Source of the DNA: Acidovorax sp. RAC01
Lineage (GTDB): Bacteria > Pseudomonadota > Gammaproteobacteria > Burkholderiales > Burkholderiaceae_C
Length of the DNA: 64,000 nt
Assembly (NCBI RefSeq): GCF_001714725.1
Contig: NZ_CP016447.1
Coordinates: 3,715,501-3,779,500 of the forward strand
Direction: 5' to 3'
Shown: positions 20,521 to 28,774 of the stretch, piece by piece
How the letters are laid out: every line of letters begins with the position of its first letter
Numbering within the stretch: position 1 is the first letter of the stretch
The notes under the pieces: generated by a model
Databases searched by the model: none
Told to the model about the DNA's origin: nothing
What the model saw: the letters and a program-made list of their open reading frames with translations, nothing else
Translations under genes and position numbers: made by a program

Positions 20521-21780
20521 GTCTAAGCTGGACGGCCGCCCTGGCAGCTGAAGCCGGGCTGTGGGCGCCGGCTGGCTGGCCACCAGAGTGCCACGCCGCC
20601 ACACGCCCAGGCGTGCAGCGCGCAGGCGGATAGCGTCTGCCGGGCTGCGCGCGTGCAGCAGCACGAAGTCGGCATGGCAGCCGGGCGCCAGGCCGTAACC
20701 CTCCAGCCCGAGCAGGCGGGCAGGGTTCACGGTCACGGCATCAAAGCACTGGCGCATGGCGGCCTGGCTGGTCATCTGTGCCACATGCAGGCCCATGTGG
20801 GCGGCCTCCAGCATGTCGGCGCTGCCGCCGCTGTACCAGGGGTCCAGCACGCAGTCGTGCCCAAACGCCACGGTCAGGCCCGCGGCCATCAGCTCGGGCA
20901 CGCGGGTCATGCCGCGGCGTTTGGGGTAGGTGTCGTGGCGGCCCTGCAGCGTGATGTTGATGAGCGGGCTGGCCACCACGCCCAGCCCCGCTTCGGCCAT
21001 CAGGGGAATGAGCTTGCTCACGTAGTAGTTGTCCATGCTGTGCATGGAGGTCAGGTGCGAACCTGTGACCCGCCCGTGCAGGCCCAGGCGCCGGGTTTCA
21101 TACGCCAGGGTCTCCACATGGCGCGACATCGGGTCGTCGGATTCGTCGCAATGCATGTCCACACGCTTGCCCCGTGCGGCCGCCAGTTCGCACAGGAGCC
21201 TCACGCTCTCGGTGCCCTGCGCGTAGGTGCGTTCAAAGTGCGGGATGCCGCCGACCACGTCCACGCCCAGGTCGAGGGCGCGTTGGAGGTGATCGAGCCC
21301 ACCGGGTGCGCGCAGCACGCCGTCTTGCGGGAAGGCCACCAGTTGCAGGTCCAGGTAGGGCGCCACGCGCTGCTTTACGTCGAGCAGCGCATGCACGGGC
21401 AGCAGGCTAGCGTGGCTGGTGTCCACATGGCTGCGAATGGCCAGCAGCCCCCGCGCCACGGCCATGTCGCAGTACTGCAGCGCGCGCTGCACGATGGCGT
21501 CGTGCGTCAGCGTGGGCTTGAGTTCGCCCCACAGCGCAATGCCCTCCAGCAGCGTGCCGCTCTCGTTCACGCGCGGCTGGCCGTAGCTCAGGGTGGAATC
21601 CATGTGAAAGTGCGCGTCCACAAACGGCGGGCTCACGAGCAGGCCGCCCGCGTCCACGGTTTCATGGGCGGGCGCCTGCAGCCCCGGCGTCACCTCGGCA
21701 ATGCGGCCGTCCTGCACGGCAATCGACATGTTCTGGCGGCCGTCGGGCAGGGTGGCGTGGGTGAGGAGGAGGTCGAGCAT
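20512..21780 (-). CDS. codA: Cytosine deaminase / CodA-type amidohydrolase
   Basis: Metal-dependent amidohydrolase predicted to convert cytosine to uracil. From the ATG at 21780 it has 422 aa. Metal and active-site signatures match E. coli CodA: AHFHMDST (H57, H59), GIPHFERT, MHCDESDDPMSRHVET, GSHLTSMHSM, LQGRHDTYPKRRGMTRV, and FGHDCVLDPWYSGGSADMLE. The open frame reaches a TTG at 21837, but that lies in the MITE-like element. Next on the same strand upstream is upp, whose enzyme uses the uracil produced. Related deaminases of this family act on other rings, so the exact substrate is inferred from the motif match and the neighbour. Confidence 0.87.
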   Translation of the reverse strand: MLDLLLTHATLPDGRQNMSIAVQDGRIAEVTPGLQAPAHETVDAGGLLVSPPFVDAHFHMDSTLSYGQPRVNESGTLLEGIALWGELKPTLTHDAIVQRALQYCDMAVARGLLAIRSHVDTSHASLLPVHALLDVKQRVAPYLDLQLVAFPQDGVLRAPGGLDHLQRALDLGVDVVGGIPHFERTYAQGTESVRLLCELAAARGKRVDMHCDESDDPMSRHVETLAYETRRLGLHGRVTGSHLTSMHSMDNYYVSKLIPLMAEAGLGVVASPLINITLQGRHDTYPKRRGMTRVPELMAAGLTVAFGHDCVLDPWYSGGSADMLEAAHMGLHVAQMTSQAAMRQCFDAVTVNPARLLGLEGYGLAPGCHADFVLLHARSPADAIRLRAARLGVWRRGTLVASQPAPTARLQLPGRPSSLDFV

Positions 21781-21823
21781 GGCGGTGGTCCGGGCAGGGG
21801 CTGCGATGGAAAAAAGCCACCTT

Positions 21824-21998
21824 GGGACCCTCTGCAAGAATCAGCGCGCCGTGTGCATCTGCGGACTCGGGCGGTTTGCTGCGTCGCAAGTCCTCGCAAT
21901 AGCTGCGGCTATTGCTGCGGCTATCGCTGCGTGTTGCGCCTTGCAGCCCATCCCGATCCGCAGCGCTCACTTACCGCTTGATTCGTGCAGAGGGTCCC
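21824..21998. repeat. MITE-like long imperfect inverted repeat between upp and codA
   Basis: GGGACCCTCTGCAAGAATCA at 21824 is matched in inverse orientation by TGATTCGTGCAGAGGGTCCC ending at 21998. The pairing continues inward with gaps (CTGCGGACTCGGGCGG against CTGCGGATCGGGATGG read on the other strand), giving a roughly 65-nt imperfect stem. The centre has a short tandem motif (ATAGCTGCGGCTATTGCTGC). It encodes nothing. No exact target duplication was found; the flanks CCACC...GGTGG also pair imperfectly. Confidence 0.7.
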
Positions 21999-22017
21999 TT
22001 GCGGTGGCCTGGCGTTC

Positions 22018-22028
22018 GGGGGGGGGGG
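22018..22028. repeat. G11 homopolymer tract
   Basis: Eleven consecutive G on the plus strand, 34 bp beyond the upp stop and 20 bp from the MITE-like element. Such tracts are prone to slippage or sequencing error. It lies outside any coding sequence. Confidence 0.8.
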
Positions 22029-22062
22029 CGCCCAAGGGCACCGACCCGGGGCGGAGCGCCGG

Positions 22063-22692
22063 TTACTTCGTCCCGAAAATCCGGTCGCCCGCATCGCCCA
22101 GACCCGGCAGGATGTAGCCGTGGTCGCTCAGCTCGCGGTCGATGGCGGCAGTGAAGATCGGCACGTCGGGGTGGGCCTTTTGCATGGTGGCGATGCCTTC
22201 GGGGGCTGCCAGGAGGCACACGAACTTGATGGAGCGCGGGTTGAGCTTTTTGAGGCGGTCCACGCACGCGGCGGCCGAGTTGCCGGTGGCCAGCATGGGG
22301 TCGACCACGATGATGTCGCGCTCGTCCATCTCGGCGGGCATCTTGAAGTAGTACTCCACCGGTTGCAGCGTGGCCGGGTCGCGGTACAGGCCGATGTGGC
22401 CCACACGGGCGCCGGGCACCACGTTGAGCATGCCGTCCAGAAAGCCGTTGCCCGCGCGCAGGATGGACACCAGCACCAGCTTCTTGCCATCGATGACCTT
22501 GCCGGTCATCGTTTCCAGGGGGGTTTCGATCTCCACGTCCTGCAGTGGCATGTCGCGTGTGACTTCATAGGCCATGAGCGTGGACAGCTCGCCCAGCAGG
22601 CGGCGAAAGCTGTTGGTGCTGGCGTCCTTCTTGCGCATGAGCGTGAGCTTGTGCTGGACGAGGGGGTGGTTGATGACGGTGACGTTGCTCAT
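22063..22692 (-). CDS. upp: Uracil phosphoribosyltransferase
   Basis: Joins uracil and PRPP to make UMP in pyrimidine salvage. The 209-aa length is the family norm. Signatures are the flexible loop [23 protein letters not shown], the PRPP-binding [18 protein letters not shown], and the C-terminal uracil-recognition segment [17 protein letters not shown]. It is transcribed toward the cytosine deaminase gene. The 280-bp gap between them contains the inverted repeat and G11 tract, so co-transcription is uncertain although the functions are consecutive. Confidence 0.96.
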   Translation of the reverse strand: MSNVTVINHPLVQHKLTLMRKKDASTNSFRRLLGELSTLMAYEVTRDMPLQDVEIETPLETMTGKVIDGKKLVLVSILRAGNGFLDGMLNVVPGARVGHIGLYRDPATLQPVEYYFKMPAEMDERDIIVVDPMLATGNSAAACVDRLKKLNPRSIKFVCLLAAPEGIATMQKAHPDVPIFTAAIDRELSDHGYILPGLGDAGDRIFGTK

Positions 22693-22869
22693 CTCGAAAG
22701 CCTTGTGGTCTTGGGTGGTCTGAAATTAACGGTGCCTTGTGGGCAGTGGGCCAGGCAGTGCAGGGCGGTGGGCCAGGCGGGGGCGGCATCGCGCCCGGGC
22801 TTGCACCCCTGCAGGGCAAGGTCAGGGCCAGCGCTTGCCACGGGCTGCGCCGCGTTGCCTGAAGGGCCG

Positions 22870-23862
22870 TCAGTCTGCCAGAAAGCGTGCGTAGCGCCCC
22901 AGGTCGACATTGCCGCCGCTGATGAGGATGCCCACGCGCTCGCCGTGCAGCTGCTTGCCGTTGCCTTCGGCGCCAGCAAACACCTGGGCGCCGGCAAAGC
23001 CCAGTGCGCCCGTGGGTTCCACCACGATCTTCATGCGCTCGGCAAAAAAGCGCAGCGCCTGGACCAGCTGGTCGTCGCGCACGCTGATAAGGCTTTCGGC
23101 ATGGTCGCGGATGATGGGGAAGGTGAGGTCGCCCAGCGCCTGCGTTTGCGCGCCGTCGGCAATGGTGTGGGGCGTGGGAATGCGCACGATGTGCCCGGCG
23201 CGCAGCGACTGCGCACCGTCGTCACCGGCCTCGGGCTCCACGCCAATCACCTTGCAATGCGGTGCCCTGGCCTTGGCTGCCAGCAGGCTGCCCGCCAGCA
23301 GGCCGCCGCCGCCCACGCAGACGAACAGGTAGTCCAGGTCGGGCACGTCGTCCAGCAGCTCCAGCGCGGCGGTGCCCTGGCCGGCAATCACATGCGGGTG
23401 GTCAAACGGCGGCACCAGCGTCATGCCACGCTCCAGCGCCAGCTGGCGGCTGATGGCCTCGCGGTCTTCGGTGTAGCGGTTGTAGGTGACCACCTGCGCG
23501 CCGTACTCGCGCGTGGCGGCCATCTTGGAGGCAGGGGCGTCCTCGGGCATCACGATGACGGCGGGCATGTCCAGCAGGCGGGCCGACAGCGCAATGGCCT
23601 GGGCGTGGTTGCCGGCCGAGAACGCCAGCACGCCGCGCTCGCGCTGGTCATCGGTGAACTGCGCCAGCGTGTTGAAGGCGCCGCGGAACTTGAAGGCGCC
23701 CGTGCGCTGCAGGTTCTCGGCCTTGAAGAAGAACTGCGCACCCAGCATTTCGTCGGCGCTGGTGGAGCGCAGCACCGGCGTGCGGTGCGCCATGCCCTTG
23801 AGCCGGTGCGCAGCCGCTGCGACATCGTCGAAGGTGGGTAGGGTGAGGCTGGGCAGGCTCAT
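22870..23862 (-). CDS. Threonine dehydratase / serine racemase-like PLP enzyme
   Basis: Fold-type II PLP enzyme that deaminates threonine, serine or a related hydroxyamino acid. From the ATG at 23862 it has 330 aa, the length of catabolic threonine dehydratases, serine racemases and threo-3-hydroxyaspartate ammonia-lyases; there is no C-terminal ACT regulatory domain as in biosynthetic IlvA. The PLP lysine is K58 in TGAFKFRGAFN; the phosphate loop is CVGGGGLLAGSL; the end ISGGNVDLGRYARFL is typical. The upstream in-frame extension to 24003 is not protein-like. Substrate cannot be decided from sequence. Confidence 0.88.
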   Translation of the reverse strand: MSLPSLTLPTFDDVAAAAHRLKGMAHRTPVLRSTSADEMLGAQFFFKAENLQRTGAFKFRGAFNTLAQFTDDQRERGVLAFSAGNHAQAIALSARLLDMPAVIVMPEDAPASKMAATREYGAQVVTYNRYTEDREAISRQLALERGMTLVPPFDHPHVIAGQGTAALELLDDVPDLDYLFVCVGGGGLLAGSLLAAKARAPHCKVIGVEPEAGDDGAQSLRAGHIVRIPTPHTIADGAQTQALGDLTFPIIRDHAESLISVRDDQLVQALRFFAERMKIVVEPTGALGFAGAQVFAGAEGNGKQLHGERVGILISGGNVDLGRYARFLAD

Positions 23863-24057
23863 GGCGGCATCCTTGGGTCTGGTACCGCGCCATGATAGCG
23901 TTTGCACGCTGTTTTGCAGCCAAACTGGCCGCAGGCGCTTGATTGACGTACACCTGCTGCTATGCAAATTGATGTGCGGCGCTGCCCCAGGCGCCTGCTT
24001 CAAGGCCCGCGGCAGACCCTTGCCTTGCCGCTGCCGATTGCGCAGCAGCGCAGCCGG

Positions 24058-24900
24058 TCAGTCGAACTGGCTGAAGCTGCGCAGCGGCGTCAGCGCGGGG
24101 AAGTCGCCCGCACGCTTTTGCTTCATGGCCGTGACGGCCTCGCGCACATGCTGGTTGCTCCAGATGGCGCCCTGCAGCCAGCCCATCTGGCGCAGGCTGT
24201 CTTCCACCGAGTGGTCGCGCGCGTAGTTCACGGCCTGCTTGGTGCCCCAGATGGCCACGGGCGGCTTGGAGGCGATCTCTTGCGCGCATTGCAGCGCGGC
24301 GGCCACCATGGCTTCGGCGCTGTCGAATACCTCGTTGACCAGGCCGTAGCCCAGCGCCTTCTGTGCGGACAGGCGGCGGCCGGTGTAGGCCAGCTCCTTG
24401 ACCACGCCCAGCGGGATCAGCTTGGGCAGGCGCTGCAGCGTGCCCACGTCGGCCACCATGCCGATGTTGATTTCCTGGATGCAGAAGAACGCATCGGCCG
24501 TGGCGTAGCGCACGCAGGCGGCTGTGACCATGTCCACCGCGCCGCCGATGCAGCCGCCCTGGATAGCCGCGATGACGGGAATGCGCAGGTTCTCGATGCG
24601 CGTGAAGGTGGCCTGCATGTCGGTGAGCAGGTCGAAGATGGCGGCGCGGCCCTCGGGGCTCTGGTCGTCCATGGTGATGGCGCCGCCAAAGGTTTCAAGC
24701 GCCATGCCCGCGCTGAAGTGCTTGCCGGTGCTGCTGATGACCAGCGCCCGCGCCTCGCCCGCCTGGTGCAGCTGGGCCAGCACCGCATCCAGCTCGCGCC
24801 AGAAGGTAGGGTGCATGGTGTTCATGGCGTCCGGGCGGTTGAGCACCAGATGGGCCACGTGGTCGGTGATGCTGAGGGTGAAGCAGGTAAGGGGGTTCAT
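24058..24900 (-). CDS. Crotonase-fold enzyme, probable delta(3,5)-delta(2,4)-dienoyl-CoA isomerase
   Basis: Enoyl-CoA hydratase/isomerase family, 280 aa. The segment EINIGMVADVGTLQRLPK closely resembles mammalian ECH1 (dienoyl-CoA isomerase). The three acidic residues known in rat ECH1 (D176, E196, D204) are matched here by D123, E143 and D151 with identical spacing of 20 and 8. The oxyanion-hole segments are KHFSAGMALE and IQGGCIGGAVD. The predicted role is handling odd-position double bonds in unsaturated fatty acid beta-oxidation. It follows the dehydratase-like gene's promoter region on the same strand; no other fatty-acid genes are nearby. Confidence 0.85.
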   Translation of the reverse strand: MNPLTCFTLSITDHVAHLVLNRPDAMNTMHPTFWRELDAVLAQLHQAGEARALVISSTGKHFSAGMALETFGGAITMDDQSPEGRAAIFDLLTDMQATFTRIENLRIPVIAAIQGGCIGGAVDMVTAACVRYATADAFFCIQEINIGMVADVGTLQRLPKLIPLGVVKELAYTGRRLSAQKALGYGLVNEVFDSAEAMVAAALQCAQEIASKPPVAIWGTKQAVNYARDHSVEDSLRQMGWLQGAIWSNQHVREAVTAMKQKRAGDFPALTPLRSFSQFD

Positions 24901-24965
24901 GGGGCATCACTGTAGTGCGGCAGGCTGCACGCAGATCGTCGCGTGGGTGACTTGGGCGGATTCTA

Positions 24966-25030
24966 GGTATTTTTGGCCGCTATCGCATGTTCCATATGCT
25001 TTTATAGCTATGAAATAAATAGCATTTGCG
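24966..25030 (-). repeat. Repeat A, copy 4 (inverted orientation)
   Basis: On the minus strand it reads GCTATTTATTTCATAGCTAT, then after about 20 bases GCGGCCAAAAATACC. It is the only copy of the seven on the minus strand. It lies upstream of the dienoyl-CoA isomerase gene, between it and the glycine-rich gene's 3' end. Confidence 0.65.
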
Positions 25031-25070
25031 GTGGGCGGGCCTGCACCCACCATGGGCGCCTCACAGCCCC

Positions 25071-25877
25071 TCAATCGCCACCCCCGCCGCAGCCGCCTCC
25101 GCCGTCGCCATCCGATCCCCCGTCGCCGCTGCTGTCGGCCCCGCCAAAGTCGCCCGCGCTGCCGCTGTAGCTGCCGTCCGAAAAGCTGGTGCCGCAGTAG
25201 GTGCCGCCCCCGTCGCCGCCCGCGTCATTCTTGCGGGCGATGTCGGTGCAGTCGGGCAGGTAGCTGAAGCCGCCTGCGATCGCAAACTTGGCGTCCAGCG
25301 CAAACAGCAGGGGCAGGCGGCTGGGCGCCTTGGGGTCAATCGATTCTTCCTTGCACGCCCAGTACCAGGCGCGGCGCAGACCGTCGTTGTGGCGCGCCCT
25401 GGAGCCCAGGGCTTCGGCGGGCGTGTGGTGCAAGAAAAAACCCAGCGCGTTGTCGCACCAGCCCTGGTAGGCCTGCGTGTGCAGGATGAACTCGTGCCAC
25501 AGCGCATCCGCCGCGCGCGATGGCATGGCTACAAACTGCTTTTTGCTGCGCAGGCAGGCCAGGAAGAACTGCCGCAGGCCCCGTTCGACCAGCTCGCAAT
25601 CGCGGGTACCGAGGTGCGGGTAGGCCTCGCGCAGCTTGCGCTGCAGGAAGCGGGGCAGGGGGGCTTCGCGGATGTAGTGTTCGCGCACCGACCGCACCCA
25701 CTGGCCCATGATGGCCAGCAACACCACGGTGATGAAAAGGTAGACCAGCCACACGCCCCGAAGCCGCCATGCGCCTGCGGGTACGCCTGCTACTGCCACC
25801 ACCCAGCCTGCCACTGCCAGCATGGGCAGCTTGCTGCCCCAGCGCAGCACGATCCGTTCTGTCGTCGTTGCGGTCAT
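25071..25877 (-). CDS. Membrane protein with a GRDP/DUF1399-like core and Gly-rich C-terminus
   Basis: 268 aa from the ATG at 25877, which has a perfect AAAGGAGGG Shine-Dalgarno eight bases upstream. Two hydrophobic helices lie at about 17-60 (KLPMLAVAGWVVAVAGVPAG; VWLVYLFITVVLLAIMGQWV). The middle has SRAADALWHEFILHTQAYQG, reminiscent of the DUF1399 'glycine-rich domain-containing protein-like' pattern; I am not certain of that match. The last 60 residues are Gly/Ser/Asp-rich with scattered Cys. A secreted or envelope-exposed low-complexity tail is likely. Function unknown. Confidence 0.72.
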   Translation of the reverse strand: MTATTTERIVLRWGSKLPMLAVAGWVVAVAGVPAGAWRLRGVWLVYLFITVVLLAIMGQWVRSVREHYIREAPLPRFLQRKLREAYPHLGTRDCELVERGLRQFFLACLRSKKQFVAMPSRAADALWHEFILHTQAYQGWCDNALGFFLHHTPAEALGSRARHNDGLRRAWYWACKEESIDPKAPSRLPLLFALDAKFAIAGGFSYLPDCTDIARKNDAGGDGGGTYCGTSFSDGSYSGSAGDFGGADSSGDGGSDGDGGGGCGGGGD

Positions 25878-26167
25878 GGGTCCCTCCTTTTTGTCTGTTG
25901 TTGTTGTTATTTCTTGCTTGTCCCAGTCCTTCTTCAGGTTGATTTGATGGCGGAAATGTGACGGTTGCGTGTCAGTGCGGTGAAGCGGGTGCAGGAAGTG
26001 TGGTGACCCGCGCACAGTGGTGCCAGGCAGCGGCGTGCCAGGCCGAGAGTGCGTCTGGCCGGGCAATGCAGGCCGCGCTCAAGGCCCTGCCAACGCAGCA
26101 CGCGGCGCGCTTTGCCACCGCATGCTGCCGCCTTCGCGCCGGCGGTGGGCGTGATGAGCGTGGTGGC

Positions 26168-27697
26168 TCAGCGGCGGCGCCCGCCGCCCCCAAAGATGCC
26201 GCCCAGTACCCCGCGCAGGATCTCCTTGCCCAGCGTGGTGCCCATGGTGCGCACGGCAGACTTGGCCATGGTCTGCGCCAGGCCGTCGCGCTTGCCGCCG
26301 CGCGGGCCGGTGCTGCCAAACAGCACGTCGTTGAGGCCACCCAGCAGCCCGCCGCCGTCCTGCTCTGCGGTGCCTGCTGCCCCGGGCTTGCCGCTGGCCG
26401 TATCGGCCTGTGCCGACAGGTCGGCCGCGCGGCCCTTGAGCTTTTCGTAGGCAGATTCACGGTCCACCACCTTTTCGTACACGCCAGCCACCAGCGAGCC
26501 AGCCATCAGCGCCTGGCGCTGCTGCGGTGTGATGGGGCCCAGCTGGCTGCCGGGCGGCAGCACGAATACGCGCTCGGTCACGCTGGGGCGGCCCTTGGCA
26601 TCCAGAAAGCTCACCAGCGCCTCGCCCACGGCCAGTTCGGTGATGGCGGTTTCGATGTCCAGGCCGGGCTTTTGCCGCATGGTGGTGGCCGTGGCTTTGA
26701 CGGCCTTCTGGTCACGCGGCGTGAAGGCGCGCAACGCATGCTGCACGCGGTTGCCCAGCTGGGCCAGCACGCTGTCGGGGATGTCGAGCGGGTTCTGCGT
26801 GACGAAATACACCCCCACGCCCTTGGAGCGCACCAGGCGCACCACCAGTTCGATGCGCTCGACGAGCACCTTGGGGGCTTCGTTGAACAGCAGGTGCGCC
26901 TCGTCAAAGAAGAACACCAGCTTGGGCTGCTCGGGGTCGCCGATTTCAGGCAGCTGCTCGAACAGCTCCGACAGCATCCACAGCAGGAAGGTGGCGTACA
27001 GCCGCGGCGAATTCATGAGCTTGTCGGCCGCCAGGATGTTGACCACGCCGTGGCCGTCCACCGTCTGCATGAAATCGTTGATGTCGAGCATGGGCTCGCC
27101 GAAGAACTGCGTGCCGCCCTGCTGCTCGATCTGCAGCAAGCCGCGCTGGATGGCGCCCACGCTGGCGGCGCTCACGTTGCCGTATTCGGTGGTGAACTCC
27201 TTGGCGTTGTCACCCACGTACTGCAGCATGGCGCGCAGGTCTTTCAGGTCCAGCAGCAGCATGCCGTTGTCGTCGGCAATCTTGAACACGAGGTTGAGCA
27301 CGCCCAGCTGCGTCTCGTTCAGGTTGAGCATGCGCCCCAGCAGCAGCGGGCCCATGTCGGACACCGTGGCGCGCACGGGGTGGCCCTGCTCGCCAAACAC
27401 ATCCCACAGCGTGGTCGGGCAGGCCAGCGGGGCGGGCAGGTCAAGCCCGCGTTCCTTGAGGACTGCTGCCAGCTTCTCGCCGATCTTGCCGGGCTGGCTG
27501 GCGCCGGTCAGGTCGCCCTTCACGTCGGCCATGAACACCGGCACCCCGATGCGCGAGAAGTTTTCGGCCAGCGTCTGCAGCGTGACCGTCTTGCCGGTGC
27601 CGGTGGCACCCGTGATGAGCCCGTGGCGGTTGGCCAGGCCCGGCAGCAGGTGGCATTCGGTGGTGTTGTGCTTGGCAATCAGCAGGGGTTCGGCCAT
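26168..27697 (-). CDS. YjgR-type HerA/FtsK-like ATPase (DUF853)
   Basis: 509-aa P-loop ATPase of the DUF853/YjgR family. Walker A is GATGTGKT at residues 30-37; Walker B is [31 protein letters not shown] is the sensor-like region; [20 protein letters not shown] is a family signature. The C-terminus (about 410-509) is a Gly/Arg-rich tail ending GGGGRRR. HerA-related enzymes move DNA or remodel complexes; the YjgR subgroup has no settled role. It stands alone and diverges from yebC across a 99-bp region, with no nuclease (NurA-like) partner nearby. Confidence 0.88.
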   Translation of the reverse strand: MAEPLLIAKHNTTECHLLPGLANRHGLITGATGTGKTVTLQTLAENFSRIGVPVFMADVKGDLTGASQPGKIGEKLAAVLKERGLDLPAPLACPTTLWDVFGEQGHPVRATVSDMGPLLLGRMLNLNETQLGVLNLVFKIADDNGMLLLDLKDLRAMLQYVGDNAKEFTTEYGNVSAASVGAIQRGLLQIEQQGGTQFFGEPMLDINDFMQTVDGHGVVNILAADKLMNSPRLYATFLLWMLSELFEQLPEIGDPEQPKLVFFFDEAHLLFNEAPKVLVERIELVVRLVRSKGVGVYFVTQNPLDIPDSVLAQLGNRVQHALRAFTPRDQKAVKATATTMRQKPGLDIETAITELAVGEALVSFLDAKGRPSVTERVFVLPPGSQLGPITPQQRQALMAGSLVAGVYEKVVDRESAYEKLKGRAADLSAQADTASGKPGAAGTAEQDGGGLLGGLNDVLFGSTGPRGGKRDGLAQTMAKSAVRTMGTTLGKEILRGVLGGIFGGGGRRR

Positions 27698-27796
27698 TTC
27701 GGGTTTCCTCGGAGATCGGTGACGGGCAAAAGTAAAATCCCCCGGTAGATTAAATCAAGACACCCGTATCCATACACCCGCACTAAAGGACTTCTC

Positions 27797-28516
27797 GTGG
27801 CAGGACACAGTAAATGGGCGAATATCCAGCACCGCAAAGGGCGGCAGGATGAAAAGCGCGGCAAGATCTGGACCCGCATCATTCGCGAAATCACTGTGGC
27901 AGCCCGCGCCGGTGGCGGCGACCTGTCTGCCAACCCCCGCCTGCGGCTGGCGGTGGACAAGGCCAAGGCGGCCAACATGCCCGCCGACCGCATCAAGTAC
28001 AACATCGACAAGGCCACCGGCAATGCCGAAGGCCTGACGTACGAAGAAATCCGCTACGAGGGCTACGGCATCGGCGGTGCGGCCATCATGATCGACACCA
28101 TGACCGACAACCGGGTGCGCACGGTGGCCGAGGTGCGGCACGCCTTCAGCAAGCACGGTGGCAACATGGGAACCGAGGGCTCGGTGGTGTTCCAGTTCAA
28201 GCATTGCGGCCAGCTGATTTTTGCCCCCGGCACCAGCGAAGACACGGTGATGGAAGTGGCCCTGGAGGCGGGTGCCGAAGACGTGCTGACGGATGACGAT
28301 GGTGCGGTGGAGGTATTGACGGCCCCGGCAGACTTCGAGGCCGTGAAGAATGCACTGGAGGCCGCGGGCCTGAAGGCCGAGGTGGCCGGCGTGACGATGC
28401 GGCCCGAAAACACCATTGAGCTGACGGGCGATGACGCTGCCCGCATGCAGAAGCTGCTGGACGTGCTGGAAGACCTGGACGATACGCAAGAGGTTTATCA
28501 CAACGCGGCACTGTGA
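27797..28516 (+). CDS. yebC: YebC/PmpR family regulatory protein
   Basis: Canonical YebC, 239 aa, with the family start [20 protein letters not shown] and the segments [19 protein letters not shown] and [19 protein letters not shown]. YebC proteins act as DNA-binding regulators and help ribosomes through proline stretches. It begins with GTG, preceded by AAAGGA. It leads a plus-strand block with purD and hemF. The window also carries a YeeN-like paralogue at 13778. Confidence 0.95.
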   Translation: MAGHSKWANIQHRKGRQDEKRGKIWTRIIREITVAARAGGGDLSANPRLRLAVDKAKAANMPADRIKYNIDKATGNAEGLTYEEIRYEGYGIGGAAIMIDTMTDNRVRTVAEVRHAFSKHGGNMGTEGSVVFQFKHCGQLIFAPGTSEDTVMEVALEAGAEDVLTDDDGAVEVLTAPADFEAVKNALEAAGLKAEVAGVTMRPENTIELTGDDAARMQKLLDVLEDLDDTQEVYHNAAL

Positions 28517-28667
28517 GGCTCCCCCTGAGCGGCTGCGCCGCTTCCCCCTCTCTCGCTGCGCTTCGCTTGCGGGAGGGGGACGCCACCAGCGCACAGAGCG
28601 TTCGCGACACAAGAGTGTCTTGGCGGCCCTTGCGCGGTGGCACTGGCTTCGGCCGCGCCGGTTTCTG
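28517..28667 (+). repeat. Repeat B, copy 2
   Basis: Begins immediately after the yebC stop: CTCCCCCTGAGCGGC, a hairpin at 28542-28580 (CCCCCTC against GGGAGGGGG with inner CGCTGCG-CTTCGC), a 40-nt insertion relative to the other copies, then GGCGGCCCTTGCGCGGTGG and a GGCCGCGCCGGTTTC end also seen in copy 1. Confidence 0.75.
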
Positions 28668-28774
28668 ACGCTGTGGGTCGTGCGCAGCACAATTGGTCAA
28701 TGAGATTTTGATTTTTCCCGAACCACCGGCTTGCAGCTAAGTGCAGTGCCAGCAGGGGTTCACCAAAGGTTGCT

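Noticed and set aside
21897..21936. ATAGCTGCGGCTATTGCTGC tandem as a minisatellite or CRISPR-like array
   Set aside because: Only two to three imperfect 12-bp units with no spacers; it is the loop region of the MITE-like element.
21985..23841. 618-aa plus-strand frame opposite upp and the dehydratase-like gene
   Set aside because: Antisense shadow; the two minus-strand genes are unambiguous.
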